Below are positions 34,150 to 45,205 of a stretch of 64,000 nucleotides of DNA, piece after piece. Where the stretch lies: positions 2,480,001 to 2,544,000 of the forward strand of contig NC_085920.1 of assembly GCF_035222485.1 (NCBI RefSeq). Reading direction: 5' to 3'. Each line of letters starts with the position of its first letter. Within the stretch, counting starts at the first letter, position 1. The translations under genes were made by a program, and so were the position numbers. The stretch is from Podospora pseudoanserina (Eukaryota; Ascomycota; Sordariomycetes; Sordariales; Podosporaceae). Under the pieces are notes generated by a model, which was not told where the DNA came from, searched no databases, and was given only the letters and a program-made list of their open reading frames with translations.

Positions 34150-35271
34150 ATGGCCTCTGCTACTCGCACCTTCGCCCGCGCTCTGCGCACCTCTGCTCGC
34201 CCGGCTATCAACGCCGCTCCCCGCGCCGCTTTCCGCCAGAGCGCCCGCTTCTACTCCGCCAAGCCCACCGGTGGCAGCTCCAGCAACGGCCTCCTCTACG
34301 GCCTTGCCGGTGCCGGTCTCCTCGGCGGTGGTGCTTTCTACCTCTACAGCAACGACAGCAACGTCGCCCCCAAGCTGTTCGTCCCCAAGTTCGAGGACTA
34401 CCAGAAGGTGTACAACGAGATTGCCAGCCGTCTTGAGGAGAAGGAGGACTACGATGATGGCAGCTACGGCCCCGTTCTCGTCCGTCTCGCTTGGCACGCC
34501 AGCGGTACCTACGATAAGGAGACCGGCACTGGTGGCAGCAACGGCGCCACTATGCGCTTCTCTCCCGAGAGTGACCACGGTGCAAACGCTGGTCTCAAGG
34601 CTGCTCGTGACTTCCTTGAGCCTGTGAAGGGTAAGTTGAGACAACAGAAGAGAGACTTGAATAGCGAACTAACACTCTTGACAGCCAAGTTCCCCTGGAT
34701 CACCTACTCCGATCTTTGGATTCTTGCCGGTGTTTGCGCCATCCAGGAGATGATGGGCCCCACCATCCCCTACCGTGCCGGCCGCCAGGACCGTGACGTC
34801 GCTGCCTGCACTCCTGATGGCCGTCTTCCCGATGCCGCTCAGGCCCAGGACCACCTCCGAAACATCTTCTACCGCATGGGCTTCAACGACCAGGAGATCG
34901 TCGCTCTCTGCGGTGCCCACGCTCTCGGCCGCTGCCACACCGACCGCTCCGGCTACTCGGGCCCCTGGACCTTCTCCCCTACCGTCCTGACCAACGACTA
35001 CTACAAGCTTCTCCTTGAGGAGAAGTGGCAGTGGAAGAAGTGGAACGGCCCCAAGCAGTATGAGGACAAGAAGACCCAGACCCTCATGATGCTTCCCGCC
35101 GACATGGCCATCATCCAGGACAAGAAGTTCAAGGAGTGGGTCAAGGTTTACGCCGCCGACAACGACAAGTTTTTCGAGGACTTCTCCGCCGTCGTCAAGA
35201 AGCTTTTTGAGCTTGGTGTTCCCTTCAAGGAGGGCACTGAGACCTGGACCTTCAAGCCCGTCAACGCCTAA
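34150..35271 (+). CDS. CCP1: Mitochondrial cytochrome c peroxidase
   Basis: Two exons, 34150-34630 and 34685-35271, joined at GTAAGT...TGACAG (54 nt, CTAAC branch, phase 1), giving 355 aa. The N-terminus is a bipartite mitochondrial presequence: an Arg/Ala-rich amphipathic part up to about residue 40, then a hydrophobic [20 protein letters not shown] stop-transfer segment for intermembrane-space sorting. Class I peroxidase residues all align by spacing: distal Arg112, Trp115 and His116 (RLAWHASG), proximal His239 (GAHALGRCH) and Trp255 (GPWTF). The spacings of 123 and 16 equal those between His52, His175 and Trp191 of yeast Ccp1. The enzyme reduces H2O2 with electrons from cytochrome c. Codons are strongly C-ending, suggesting high expression. 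The intron is stop-free and in frame, so an unspliced reading looks open but would insert 18 residues. Confidence 0.95.
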   Translation: MASATRTFARALRTSARPAINAAPRAAFRQSARFYSAKPTGGSSSNGLLYGLAGAGLLGGGAFYLYSNDSNVAPKLFVPKFEDYQKVYNEIASRLEEKEDYDDGSYGPVLVRLAWHASGTYDKETGTGGSNGATMRFSPESDHGANAGLKAARDFLEPVKGKLRQQKRDLNSELTLLTAKFPWITYSDLWILAGVCAIQEMMGPTIPYRAGRQDRDVAACTPDGRLPDAAQAQDHLRNIFYRMGFNDQEIVALCGAHALGRCHTDRSGYSGPWTFSPTVLTNDYYKLLLEEKWQWKKWNGPKQYEDKKTQTLMMLPADMAIIQDKKFKEWVKVYAADNDKFFEDFSAVVKKLFELGVPFKEGTETWTFKPVNA

Positions 35272-36165
35272 ATTTCTTTATGATACCAAATGACGAGGGG
35301 AAAAGGGAGAGATGTATGATACCACATGCCCATGATGGGAGGTTTGATGAGAAGGAAAGAACAGGAGGCCAATAGAGAGATGATAGAGAGGGACCAAAAC
35401 GGAACCGGTACTCACCTGTGATAGACACAGGCCAGCGCGGGAGGCAATTCCGCTGTAATATGTCATTCTAGCGTTGTTTATGTTGTAGCATGTACAAGTA
35501 AAGAACTTGTTAACTGTGGTTCTTGATAGACTCGGGTGTCTCAGTGTGGTTGAGTTGAATTGAGTTTAGAAGAAAGGGGTTGCATACGTCACAGGGGTCC
35601 CGCGGCGCGGCTCACCATCAGATGGTCGACCACTCAGAAGCAGCCACTTACACGCCAACTTGACTTCGATGCAGTCCATCTCTCACCAGTTGTTTATTGT
35701 CTGCGACGGCCGGAATTCTACCCGACGCTACAGTTCTGGTTCACGAAAATGGTTCACTTTGGATCGTATCCTGACCCATCTCTCCCCGCACTGCACCGCC
35801 GCCCCTTGCAGAAGCCGGGACGGACTGGTGCGCGAGGGGCCGATGCTAAACGACGTCTTTCTCCTCACGGAATGGTTGGGGTTGATCGGCAGACGTCAAC
35901 CAGCCGCCCGGGCCCGGTGCGGAGAGCCGACGCCAGCCATGAGCTTAACCCGAGTTGGGATTGGTTGGGGTGGCACTTACACGCTGGCGGTTTACACGAT
36001 AATCTTCTGGAATGTAGTTCATCTGATTGCACTCTTTTGACTCTTTCGATACTCACTCCTGTCTGAAATGATCTGGATGTTTATTTCACTTGATCAACTC
36101 GTTTCATTTTATCTCATCACATTTCTTTGTTGAGTTGTTAGTCCCATCTGCTCTGATATCCCACC
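35272..36165. other. Intergenic region
   Basis: A spacer of 894 bp between two plus-strand genes. An open frame of 168 codons at 35560-36066 has no recognisable motif and I do not call it. The last 100 bp are AT/CT-rich, presumably leader of the acyl-CoA ligase. Confidence 0.4.
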
Positions 36166-37934
36166 ATGCCCTTCAAGTCAACCTACCCCTCTATCAATAT
36201 CTCGGAGAATGTTGATCTGTGGGCCCTCCTTTTCAGCGATGATTCCCCTTACAAACGAGAGTTTCCCCCTACGAAGGAGATATTGACATGTCCTGTAACC
36301 GGGCAGTCATACACCTGGTCTGCTCTGCGGGATGCAGCACTGGCGTTTGGGAATGGGCTGGTTGAGAAGTGGCAGTGGAAGAAGGGGGATGTGTTGGCGT
36401 TCTATACCCCCAATTCTATCGACGTCTGCCTTTCCCATCCCATACCATGACCCCCTATATACTAATAGGTATACAGACCCCCATAACAACCCTCGGCGCT
36501 CTCTACACCGGCGCCACCATCTCCCCCTCCAACCCCCTCTACACCCCACACGAGCTCGCCTTCCAGCTCACCGACTCCAACGCCAAAGCCCTCATCACCC
36601 ACCCCACCTGTCTATCGACTGCAATCGAAGCCGTCAACAAATCTAACCTCCCCCTTGATCGGATCTTGCTTTTAGGACCGGAGAGATCCCACCCCCAATT
36701 CCAGCACTACACCTCCCTGTTTGTATCCCGTACCAATCCCCAACCCCCCGTCCCTATCTCCCCAAAAACAGACCTCGCATTCCTGGTCTACTCCTCCGGC
36801 ACGACTGGTCTGCCCAAAGGCGTCCCAATAACCCACTTCAACACCCTCTCCAATCTATTACAAGCCTCCTCCACCGAGGGCAGGCAGTTCCCCTGGGAGA
36901 CGTCTGTTCAGCTGGCCATCTTGCCATTCTTCCACATCTACGGCTTGACATGCTGCGTGCTGTTATCAATCCTCTCTGGTTGGCGGCTGGTGATCCTCCC
37001 CCGATTTGATATGCTCCAAGTGTTGAAGGCTATTGAGCGGTATAAAGTCAGCTTCATGTACGTCCCCCCACCGGTGATCCTCGCCTTTTCACAGCACCCC
37101 GACGTTGGGAAATATGATCTTTCCAGCTTGAGAGTCTTGCACTCGGGGGCTGCGCCGTTGGGGAGGGAGCTGATCAGAAAGGTTTGGGAGAGGGTGAAGG
37201 TGCCGGTGAAGCAGGGGTATGGGTTGAGTGAGACGAACGCGGTGGTTTGTTGCCAGGAGATTGGGGATTGGGAAAGGAGGATGGGGTCTGTGGGGAGGTT
37301 GATGCCGAATATGGAGGGGATGTTGGTTGGGGAGGATGGGAGGGAGGTGGCTGAGACGGGGGGGGAAGGGGAGTTGTGGTTGAGGGGGCCGAATGTGTTT
37401 GGGGGTTATTGGAAAAAGGAGGGACAGGAGGGGGTTTTTGGTGTGGATGATAGGGGTGGGAAGGGGTGGTTTAAGACGGGGGATGTGGTGAAGGTGGATG
37501 GGGAGGGGAATTTTTGGGTGGTGGAGAGGGTGAAGGAGTTGATCAAGTATAGTAAGTTGAGTATGCTGGTTTTGTATTGGTGACAAGGCTGACGATGAAC
37601 AGATGGATATCCTGTCCCGCCGGCAGAGTTGGAAGGGATACTACTCACTCATCCCGATGTGTTGGATGCTTGCGTCATTGGTTTCGAAGACAAGAGCCTA
37701 GCTACAGAGGTGCCGAGAGCATATGTTGTTGTCAGGGAAGGGGTTGGTCGCATTCCAACCAAGAGTCAGGAATTGGTCGACCATGTAACAAAACAAGTCG
37801 CTCCCCACAAGAAACTCCGAGGAGGCGTCCATTTCGTCGACCAGGTCCCCAAGTCACCCAGCGGCAAGGTCCTCAGGCGGATCATGAGAGATCAGGCCAA
37901 AAAGGATGCCCGACGATCGGGCTCAAAGTTGTGA
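36166..37934 (+). CDS. Peroxisomal acyl-CoA synthetase / 4-coumarate-CoA ligase-like
   Basis: Three exons, 36166-36423, 36477-37551 and 37603-37934, give 554 aa, the usual length for this ANL-superfamily group. The first donor (GTCTGC) is weak but phase and homology-like continuity (FYTPNSID then TPITTLGALYTG) fit; the second intron is GTAAGT...AACAG. Adenylation motifs are present: A3 YSSGTTGLPKG (about 191-201), A5 QGYGLSETN, A7 WFKTGDVV, A8 containing ELIKYNGYPVPPAELE across intron 2, and A10 PKSPSGKVLRR with the catalytic Lys. The last three residues, SKL, are a canonical PTS1 signal, so the enzyme is expected in peroxisomes activating a carboxylic acid (fatty, aromatic or secondary-metabolite acid) to its CoA thioester. 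Substrate cannot be read from sequence. It converges on ATP11. Confidence 0.92.
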
Positions 37935-38012
37935 TCTCTTCACAGAATCTAATATACACAAATATTTATACAAATCGTTCCCTCATATTTATAATCCTCA
38001 CATCAAGTCTCC

Positions 38013-38975
38013 CTAGCCCATCCTCTCCGCCTCCTCCAACAACTTCTCCACACTAAACCTCTCATCCCCCCTCCCAAACCACTCCAGCAACCTCCTCCTC
38101 TCCTCCGCCCTCTCCATCCCCGCCTGGCCGCCCGCCCCATCCCAACCCCCATAAAACCTCTGCAAGCACATCACCAAAAACTGCGCATCCTGCACTTTAA
38201 CCCCCCTATCCTCCATGACCGTCCCCTGCATCAACACCACCCCCTTATCCTTTGCCAAATCCTTATAGTGCGTCACGGTGGTATGCGGCGAGGCAAACTC
38301 CCCCCTGGCTTTGTATTCAGCTAGTTGGGTGAACAACACAGTCGAAGAATTGGTCGCGGGATCCCAAGTCCATTGCACAAAGTGGATTTCTGCGCCTTGG
38401 TCAGGGTGCGGTACGGGGAGGACAAAGTGAGGGTTTTGGCGCGCGGTGGCTTCGAGCTGGGAGTAAGTCCCTGAAGGGATCACCGCGCAGAGGGAGTTTG
38501 GTTTGGAGGCGTGGTGAAAGCGCCAGATGGCGGTGAGTTCTTTTTCTGGGAGGGAGGAGACTTTGGGGAGGTCGAGGACGGAGGAGAGGGGTTTTATGCC
38601 GGAGGAGTCGAGTTTTTTAGAGGGGGTTCGCGGTGGTGGGGGTGGTGGTGATTGTGCAGGTGAGTTTGGTTGTGATAATGGGGATTGTGGTGATGGTGGG
38701 GGCGTTGGGGGTACGACAACGTCGGCTTCTTTGCGGAGTTTTTGGATCTTCTCCGCGTAGGCGGCTTTGAGGGAGTCGATTGTCTCGTGGCCTTCTTCTT
38801 GGGCCTTGCGGGCGAGCTTTTCGCGGTATTTTTCGAGGGTGTTGAGGGGTTGTTGGGTTGTGACTAGGAGGCGGATGTCGTGGACTTGGGCCCAGCGGCG
38901 TTGGTGGGAGGCGCGGAGGGTTCGGGCCGCGCTGGAGAGGAGGTGACGGAGCATGGGGGGGCGGAGGGACGCCAT
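38013..38975 (-). CDS. ATP11: Mitochondrial F1-ATPase assembly factor Atp11
   Basis: Single exon on the minus strand, 320 aa, from an ATG in good context (CCACC-ATGG) to TAG at 38013. The N-terminus (MASLRPPMLRHLLSSAARTLRASHQRRWA) is a mitochondrial presequence. A helical segment around LEKYREKLARKAQEEG and a Pro-rich linker precede the conserved Atp11 domain (about 140-315). That domain includes IKPLSSVLDLPKV, IWRFHHASKPNSLCAVIP, HFVLPVPHPDQGAEIHFVQW, FTQLAEYKARGEFA and a final LVMCLQRFYGG. Atp11 is the matrix chaperone that binds F1 beta subunits before hexamer assembly with alpha. The stop lies 78 bp from the stop of the convergent acyl-CoA ligase, so their 3' UTRs may overlap. Confidence 0.92.
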   Translation of the reverse strand: MASLRPPMLRHLLSSAARTLRASHQRRWAQVHDIRLLVTTQQPLNTLEKYREKLARKAQEEGHETIDSLKAAYAEKIQKLRKEADVVVPPTPPPSPQSPLSQPNSPAQSPPPPPPRTPSKKLDSSGIKPLSSVLDLPKVSSLPEKELTAIWRFHHASKPNSLCAVIPSGTYSQLEATARQNPHFVLPVPHPDQGAEIHFVQWTWDPATNSSTVLFTQLAEYKARGEFASPHTTVTHYKDLAKDKGVVLMQGTVMEDRGVKVQDAQFLVMCLQRFYGGWDGAGGQAGMERAEERRRLLEWFGRGDERFSVEKLLEEAERMG

Positions 38976-40260
38976 GGTGGGTGTTGTGGTTGGTGGTGGT
39001 GTTTACTGTGAGGGACGACGGCGAGGTTCAAAAAATGTTTAATTGACGTCAGGGTCTATCTTGGCGGGGATTAGTATATAACCCTAACCCTGGTTTTGAC
39101 ACGGTTGTGATGTTCAATGTCAAGAGAATCACATCTTTCTTGCTCTTTATTTTCCGTCACTCACTTTCATCCTTCTCCCATTCTCACGATTCATGAATCC
39201 TAGTTTGTTATAGATTCACGGCGTCATGTCCGTCAACCTTGTGAACTCAGACGTGGAATTGTTTACATAATACCAAGGCCGAATGTCAGAGGCTCTGAAA
39301 CACAGGGCTGGTGGATCTTGACTTTCGACACCAGGTTTCACCAGGTCGCAGTCGACAGGCATCCCCAACCGAGCGCCTGTCCCAAGCTTCGTGTCAACCT
39401 CCGTCTGATGTTTCGAGAACCGCCGGGATGGGAACAATAGCCGGAGATTTCAACGGTAATGGTACTCTCTTGCGAGATGATCGCTCGGTTGAGCAACAGA
39501 TCGCTGTCTCTCCCGTTGATATTTTGGCTTGCAGTTAGAGGTTTGGCAACAGGCGGAGTTGGTTCATGCTGAAGAACCTCACATGCTTCACTATGGCGAA
39601 CATGGAGATCTTTACAACTGGTGACAGGTTCAACATTGAACAAACTGGGCTTGGACTCAGTGCAATCAACACCATCCAGTGATGCCTTTAACTGAGCTTA
39701 GCGTCGTCCCGACACATGGGATGGCGTTGGGGAAAGGGGTAGGGGCTGAGGCAGATCAGATGCGACACTGTTCAAAACAACGCTTGGCTATGACTTCTCG
39801 ACTGGGCAATGGAGATCTTCTGGTGGTTCGTTGTGGGATTCTCATAGACTCCGAAAACCCGATCACGTTAACATGGGAATAACCCCATGTTTTGAGCTGG
39901 CGCCAACTTCGACCCCTGCCTTGATGATACGAGGCTGTTTTCCATTTGAGTGGAATCGTTCGTTACTGGGATGATGAGGTATGGTAGTTTACACCACTTT
40001 CAATGACACACTGGCTTGGAAAGGGGTTTTGAGTCTTCAAGTAGTTCGCTATATAAGACCAAGTGGTCAGCCAGCAAAGATCAATATTCTTTTTCTCTCT
40101 TCAGCAGCGACAACAACTTTCTTCTCGTCTCTGTTCATTACTTTTTTCACTTCTTACACAGCTGTGCTGTCTTAACCTCAACTTTACGCATTCATTCCAT
40201 TTTATTTACAGCCAGCTACTCTCCCAACACTCCCTCTTCAAAATTACCAAATTTGTCAAC
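38976..40260. other. Intergenic region with secreted-protein promoter
   Basis: Divergent spacer between ATP11 and a small secreted-protein gene. Nothing coding is supported. A TATA element sits at 40049-40057, and a CT-rich leader runs to 40260. Two CCCTAA units near 39084-39095 are too short to be telomeric. Confidence 0.45.
40049..40057 (+). promoter_or_regulatory. TATA box of the small secreted-protein gene
   Basis: CTATATAAG lies 204 nt upstream of the ATG at 40261, followed by a pyrimidine-rich leader. The sequence and placement match strong fungal TATA promoters, as expected for an inducible or highly expressed gene. Confidence 0.6.
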
Positions 40261-40854
40261 ATGTTCTTCAAGGCCACCTTCCTTTTCTCCCTCCTCGCCA
40301 CCTCTTTGGCTCTCCCCACTGGTACTGCTAGCCGCAACGTCGAGAAGAGAGGTATTCTTCAGGTCCAGAACTACTCTCAGTTCCAAGTCTCCGGCGGTGT
40401 CGCTGGCAATGCCCTCGCCGAGGTCAATGCCAAGTTTCCCGTAAGTTTACCTATGCTTAGTGCTCAACTTCCTCGTCATGTACTAACTATTGATTAGATC
40501 AATCTGAATAATCCCGGCTCCGTTGACGCCGAGGATCTCGCCATCCTCAAGGCTGCTCGCAAGACGGCCGAAAACGCCGAGACCAAGGCCGGTGGCTTCA
40601 ACGAGGCCATTGAGGCGGCGGGCGGTGAGAAGACCACTACCGGCAGGGCTCTCCAGAACGGCAAGATCAAGAACAAGGTTCTGAAGCTGCAGCTCCAGGT
40701 TATGATTGCTCAGATTGAGGCTGCTCAGGGCAAGGACACTGCAGCGAAGCTTGCTGATGTCACCAAGAAGTTGAACAAGAATGTTGAGACTGATCAGAAG
40801 AACGCTGGCCAGCTGAGCACTACTGTTAACTTTCAGGGTACTAGCCAGCCTTAA
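40261..40854 (+). CDS. Conserved fungal small secreted protein (no cysteines)
   Basis: Two exons, 40261-40440 and 40498-40854, with a 57-nt GTAAGT...GATTAG intron (TACTAAC branch, phase 0), giving 178 aa. The signal peptide is MFFKATFLFSLLATSLA, followed by a probable Kex2-type site at VEKR (about residues 28-31). The mature part reads FQVSGGVAGNALAEVNAKFP, then an Ala/Lys-rich helical region (KIKNKVLKLQLQVMIAQIEAAQG) and ends VNFQGTSQP. I recognise this as a family of abundant small secreted proteins in ascomycetes that lacks cysteines and has no established function. The strong TATA and C-ending codons suggest high expression. The repeated Ala/Asn/Lys helices could form a coiled coil; this is inference. 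Confidence 0.85.
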
Positions 40855-41386
40855 GGAGTTGTTCCAGTGGTTGTATATAATTTGAAATGATGCACATATT
40901 CTTTCCATCTCCCTGTCAAATCTGCGCACAGATAGCTGCACCTTCTTGCTTCTGTTGTTGAAATTTATAGGTCAACCAAGACAAGTAGGTACGTGCTGAG
41001 GTGCACAACCCATGAATTAAATGATGCAGTGATAGAAGGCCATACATCCGTGTTACAGCATCCTCTTCTCTTGCCAGTGTTATGTTCGCGAGCGCACGTT
41101 ACTAAACGGGTAAGGTCAAGCCACATACCTTTTGCGAGGCATGCGAAATCCCCCAAACCTCTTTCCATGCTGTTGGCTGCATTAGCCGCCGAGAAACACC
41201 ACAAGGCTCTCACTCGCAGCAGCTGATTGGTGAGCAAGGTAAGGAATTCTATTGTCGATTCCAGACCGCTAGCATCTGTGAAATCATCGTGTTATCCTGG
41301 GTGCTTCCAAAATACCTTCCTTCAACAATAAGACTATTATGTTTCTCGTGTGAGCGGGGATTGCATTATCGAAAGCGGAAGAGAGT
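40855..41386. other. Intergenic region
   Basis: A 532-bp spacer between the small secreted-protein gene and the decayed STAND gene. No supported feature is seen. Confidence 0.4.
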
Positions 41387-44300
41387 ATGGTCACTGGTAT
41401 GATTCAGCTTGCTTGTAGGAACTTTGTATGGTGATCTTTTCAGAATGATGACTGACTACTAACTCAGCTGTGACGGCGAATTTCTCTGCGTGTGTCGAGA
41501 GGCTCTCTAAGTTATTGATGGATGCTGGCCGTGCTGCGCCACGTTATCAAGAGATGGCTTTGCTCTACCCGCAATCCCGGTCGCTCCGGTCAAACATGTG
41601 CAAATACTTTACCGTTGTCGTCCGTCTGTGTCACCAACTCGTGATGTTCACGAAACAATCTATCTTTCAACAGTTGAAAGCCTTCTTGAGTGACCAAGAG
41701 ATGACTTCGTTTCGAGACCAGCTTGACCACTGGGCTGTCTCAATTAAAGCGGAAGTCTGGCTCCTCACGAATAAAAGCGTCGAAGAGCAAGGATTGAGTT
41801 TGAAGGCCATCATGAGGTCAGGAAAGACTCGTCGAGCAGAGAAAGCAAAGTTCAAAGTCCTCAACTATTGTTCGACTTACGATTATCAGTCCACTTGGAA
41901 AGAGCTACGAAAAGCGGGCAACACAAGTCTTCTTCAGGGCAGCGCGGAGTATCACAGCTGAAAAACCGCACGACAGTCTGCAACCCTAATATTCCAGGGA
42001 AAACTAGGATCTGGAAAGTCAGTTCTGCCGGCCAATATGGTTGCAGATCTAGGCCTACACGTGGGCAGTGCGAAGTGTTCTATCGTCTATTTCTTCTGTC
42101 GACACAATATAGACGAAAGCTTGAAAGTTCAAACGATTATCGGATCGATCGTTCGACAGCTTCTGACCCGTGTCGCCGACTTTACCGAGATTGAGCGCCA
42201 GCTAGTTGAAGATTGCTCGCCAAAATCGAGTTTAGCCGTTGACGAGGGATATCGAATGCTTCAGGACTGTTTCCCGGCAGGCTTGGAAGCCTTTATAATC
42301 CTTGATGGTTTGGACGAATGCACCGAGAAAGAGAAGGCCACTGTCCACGACCAACTACAGACACTTCAGAAGAGATTTACTTTGCGTATATGTCTTTCAG
42401 ATAGGCTGGAGCTGGACACTTTCTTTCCAGCACGCGCAGCCCAGCTTTTGAATCTGCACCGACTCTCCGTTCACAAGAATGCTGCTGATATCGCCAACTT
42501 CATAGATGACGAGTTGGAAAGGCTCATCAAGTCGAGCAGGCTGAGGTTAACAGATCCCACCCTAGTACTAGAGATTGCCGATGCTCTCTTGGAAGGCGCA
42601 CAGGGGATATTTCTTTGGGTGGCACTCCAGATCTCAGATTTATGCCAACAAGAGAATCAGACAGATGCCGACATCCGTCGCGCCTTGAAAAATCTACCCA
42701 AGGACCTCAACGGGACATTCTCGCGAATCCTTAGAAACGCAACGGAAAACAGCAAGGGTTATCAAAACCAGGTGCTCATAGTTTTAACAACGGTATACCG
42801 ACCTTTGACGGCAGAGGAGCTTCGAGAGGCTCTAAGTATTGTACCTGGAAACCGCGTCTGGAATTCGGAAGAGCTCATCAGCGATATCTATGCCGTACTA
42901 GCAAGTTGTGGGAGTCTCGTTATGGTCGATGAAGAATCGCTAACGATACGTACTGTCCACCAAAGCGTCGTTCAGGTTTTGTTTGGCGAATATGAAGGTG
43001 CAGCACGACCAATCATTACACGAGAAGGGGCGGAAAAAGCAGTGGGCGAGATTGTTATAACATATCTTTCTTATGATGTGTTCGATAGTTCTACCTCGGT
43101 CAGGGTTGCACCCCAGATACCAGCCGCATTAGCAAATATCATCCGGACAATGGACATTCCACTCAGCGTCCGTGATGCTGCAGTAAAATTGCTGCAGCTA
43201 CGAAAACAGCCTGGATTTGATATGGGCCAAGTCCTTTTCGCCACTAGTCAACAGTCATCAACATATGTAGAAAAATGGCCATTCTACGGCTATGCGAAAG
43301 AACACTGGGAACGCCACTCAAGATACATTGAAACAAACAACTTGGAAAATATGCGACTCTTGATCTCGGTTGCGCATAAGCAAGTAATCCTCGAGAAGAA
43401 CAACACGTTGGTACGATGGGCCATAAGACACAAGCACAATCCCGTTGCCCAGGCCGCCACCGATGAAAGGAAATTCACCAAGTCCCTCATGCAATCTATT
43501 GTCCATGGAGACAGCGATTCTGCGATGAAACTTGTTGGCAAGATTCCATGGCGTTATGAAGAATTCAACTATCAACTCTGAGCGATTGCTGCAAAACGAC
43601 CTTTTTTTTTTGCAGCGGGCAACTCTTGAATAACATGCTCCGTCAAGCAGTTATTTTGGAAAAGTTCAAGGGTCCCGAAGTTCTTGGTCGACTGCTCAAG
43701 ACTGGTATATGGCTAGACAACATTGCCCTTCTACGCTTGCTTGAAGAACACAAATATGACCTTCTCAGTCTCATTCTAAAGAGAACATAGATGTTGAATG
43801 CCGCAGTGTCGAGGGGGGCCAGACGCTTTTCTATTTGGCCTCATGCGGTCTTAGCCATGGGATTGTTCAGATGCTTTTGCAGGCTGGCGCAAATGTCAAC
43901 TCGGTCGAGGCCATACACGGAGAGACGCCGCTGATCGGAGCCACGAGGCACCAGAGATTGTCAACTGTCGAACTTCTTGCTACTCACGGAGCCGAGTTAG
44001 ATGCAAGGGATAGACACGGAGATACGGCTCTGACGAGAGCGGCCGCACTATGGGACAGTGATATCGTCGAAGTCCTTTTGAGGCAGGGGGCAGATCCGAA
44101 CGTCAAACACCCCTGGGGAATGGACAGCGTTAAAACGTGCACTATCTAAAGTCCGACCCGAAGAAGATTCGAAACTGGCCGCATGTGTGGGTGCCCTAAT
44201 TACTTGGGGGGCTGATATACATCACGATTTGGTAGATGGGATTACATGCTTGGCATTCGCCCGTAAACTGGGGTATGAGAGACCGTTGAAGTTATGCTGG

Positions 44301-44827
44301 AAGTGGAACGTACACTACAGATCAAGGGATACGTGCCTCTACATTATGCTGCTAAAGGCGGTCATGCGAAGACTGTTGAACATATTCTCGTCACAGGGGC
44401 TGACCCAAATATACACGCAAAATCCGGCAAAACGGCCTTGGTTTATGCCGTTGAAGCTGACAACGAAAGCGTTATCGACGTCCTTCTCGCTCATGGGGCC
44501 GATCCAAGTATACCTAAAAACTGTGGCGAGACGGCCTTGATGATCGCTGCTCGAGCTGGCAATGCAAGTGTTTGCAAACGTCTTGTCACTAAGGAAGGCA
44601 GCCCAACCAATCCCGCATTCAAGTTCCAGTCACAGCTGTCATTGGAGGTTGCACAGTCCCCTCTCCCTGAGATGGCTCACCCGATCGAGCGGGGCGCGAT
44701 GGTCAAGCCTTTGTTTTTCAAGGCATCTGATGCAACCGACAAGCATGCTACTCGGTTTCCACCTTATATTCTTGTGTACAATCAGGATGATGAAACTGTT
44801 CAGGTTGTTTCCCCTCACAAAACCTGA
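41387..44827 (+). pseudogene. Decayed NACHT-ankyrin STAND (NLR-like) gene
   Basis: A plausible start is ATG at 41387 with a 10-nt exon (41387-41396) spliced over GTATGA...CTAACTCAG to 41468, giving MVTAVTANFSACVERL. An N-terminal helical domain of the kind found before fungal NACHT domains follows (ALLYPQSRSLRSNMCKYFTV). An in-frame TGA at 41959-41961 then separates it from an intact NACHT core in the same frame. That core has Walker A GKLGSGKSV (about 42000), Walker B LDGLDEC (about 42305-42325), a GxP-like FLWVALQI region and the winged-helix VHQSVVQVLF. The NACHT frame ends at 43581. Ankyrin repeats follow in changing frames (GADPNVKHPWG, HYAAKGGHAKTVEHILVTGADPNI, GADPSIPKNCGETALMIAARAG) to a stop at about 44825-44827. 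Fungal NLRs of this class act in non-self recognition. At least four disruptions make a full-length product unlikely, although the 515-codon NACHT part remains open. Confidence 0.8.
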
Positions 44828-45205
44828 TCTATGAGATTTGGTGCTTGATCCTCGAGGACGAATCATATGAAGGCTACCTGTAGGTGTGTGGGTAAGGTAG
44901 TTTCTAAGAACTGATGACTTTCCGCCATTTAGGATTGTTCTCTGGAATATTCTTTTCTGAGCAAAGTTTCGGGATGGAAAGATGAGCAAAAGAACGGAAA
45001 GGCATGAGTTCACTACCTTAAGCAAGCTTCAACTTCACCACCAACTTGTCGAGTTGAATGAGAGAATAACCTCATCGGCCATACTCAGTCAACCTGTTTA
45101 CCTACTTAAGCTCGAAGCTACTGAATCCAAACCACACATTTTTAAAAGCGACATTGCTCCTGGTCCCTTTGTACGCAGGTACCTGATCTGCTGTCTTGGA
45201 AGCAC
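44828..45205. other. Convergent spacer
   Basis: A 378-bp stretch between the decayed STAND gene and the stop of the MFS transporter. No feature is seen. Confidence 0.4.

Noticed and set aside
39084-39095. CCCTAA-like units resembling telomere repeat
   Set aside because: Only two units inside a unique promoter region; too short to be a telomere or interstitial array.
43602-43611. T10 tract ending in TTTGCAG read as a splice acceptor
   Set aside because: It could act as an acceptor, but no donor restores a long frame; more likely a slippage-prone tract within the decayed gene.
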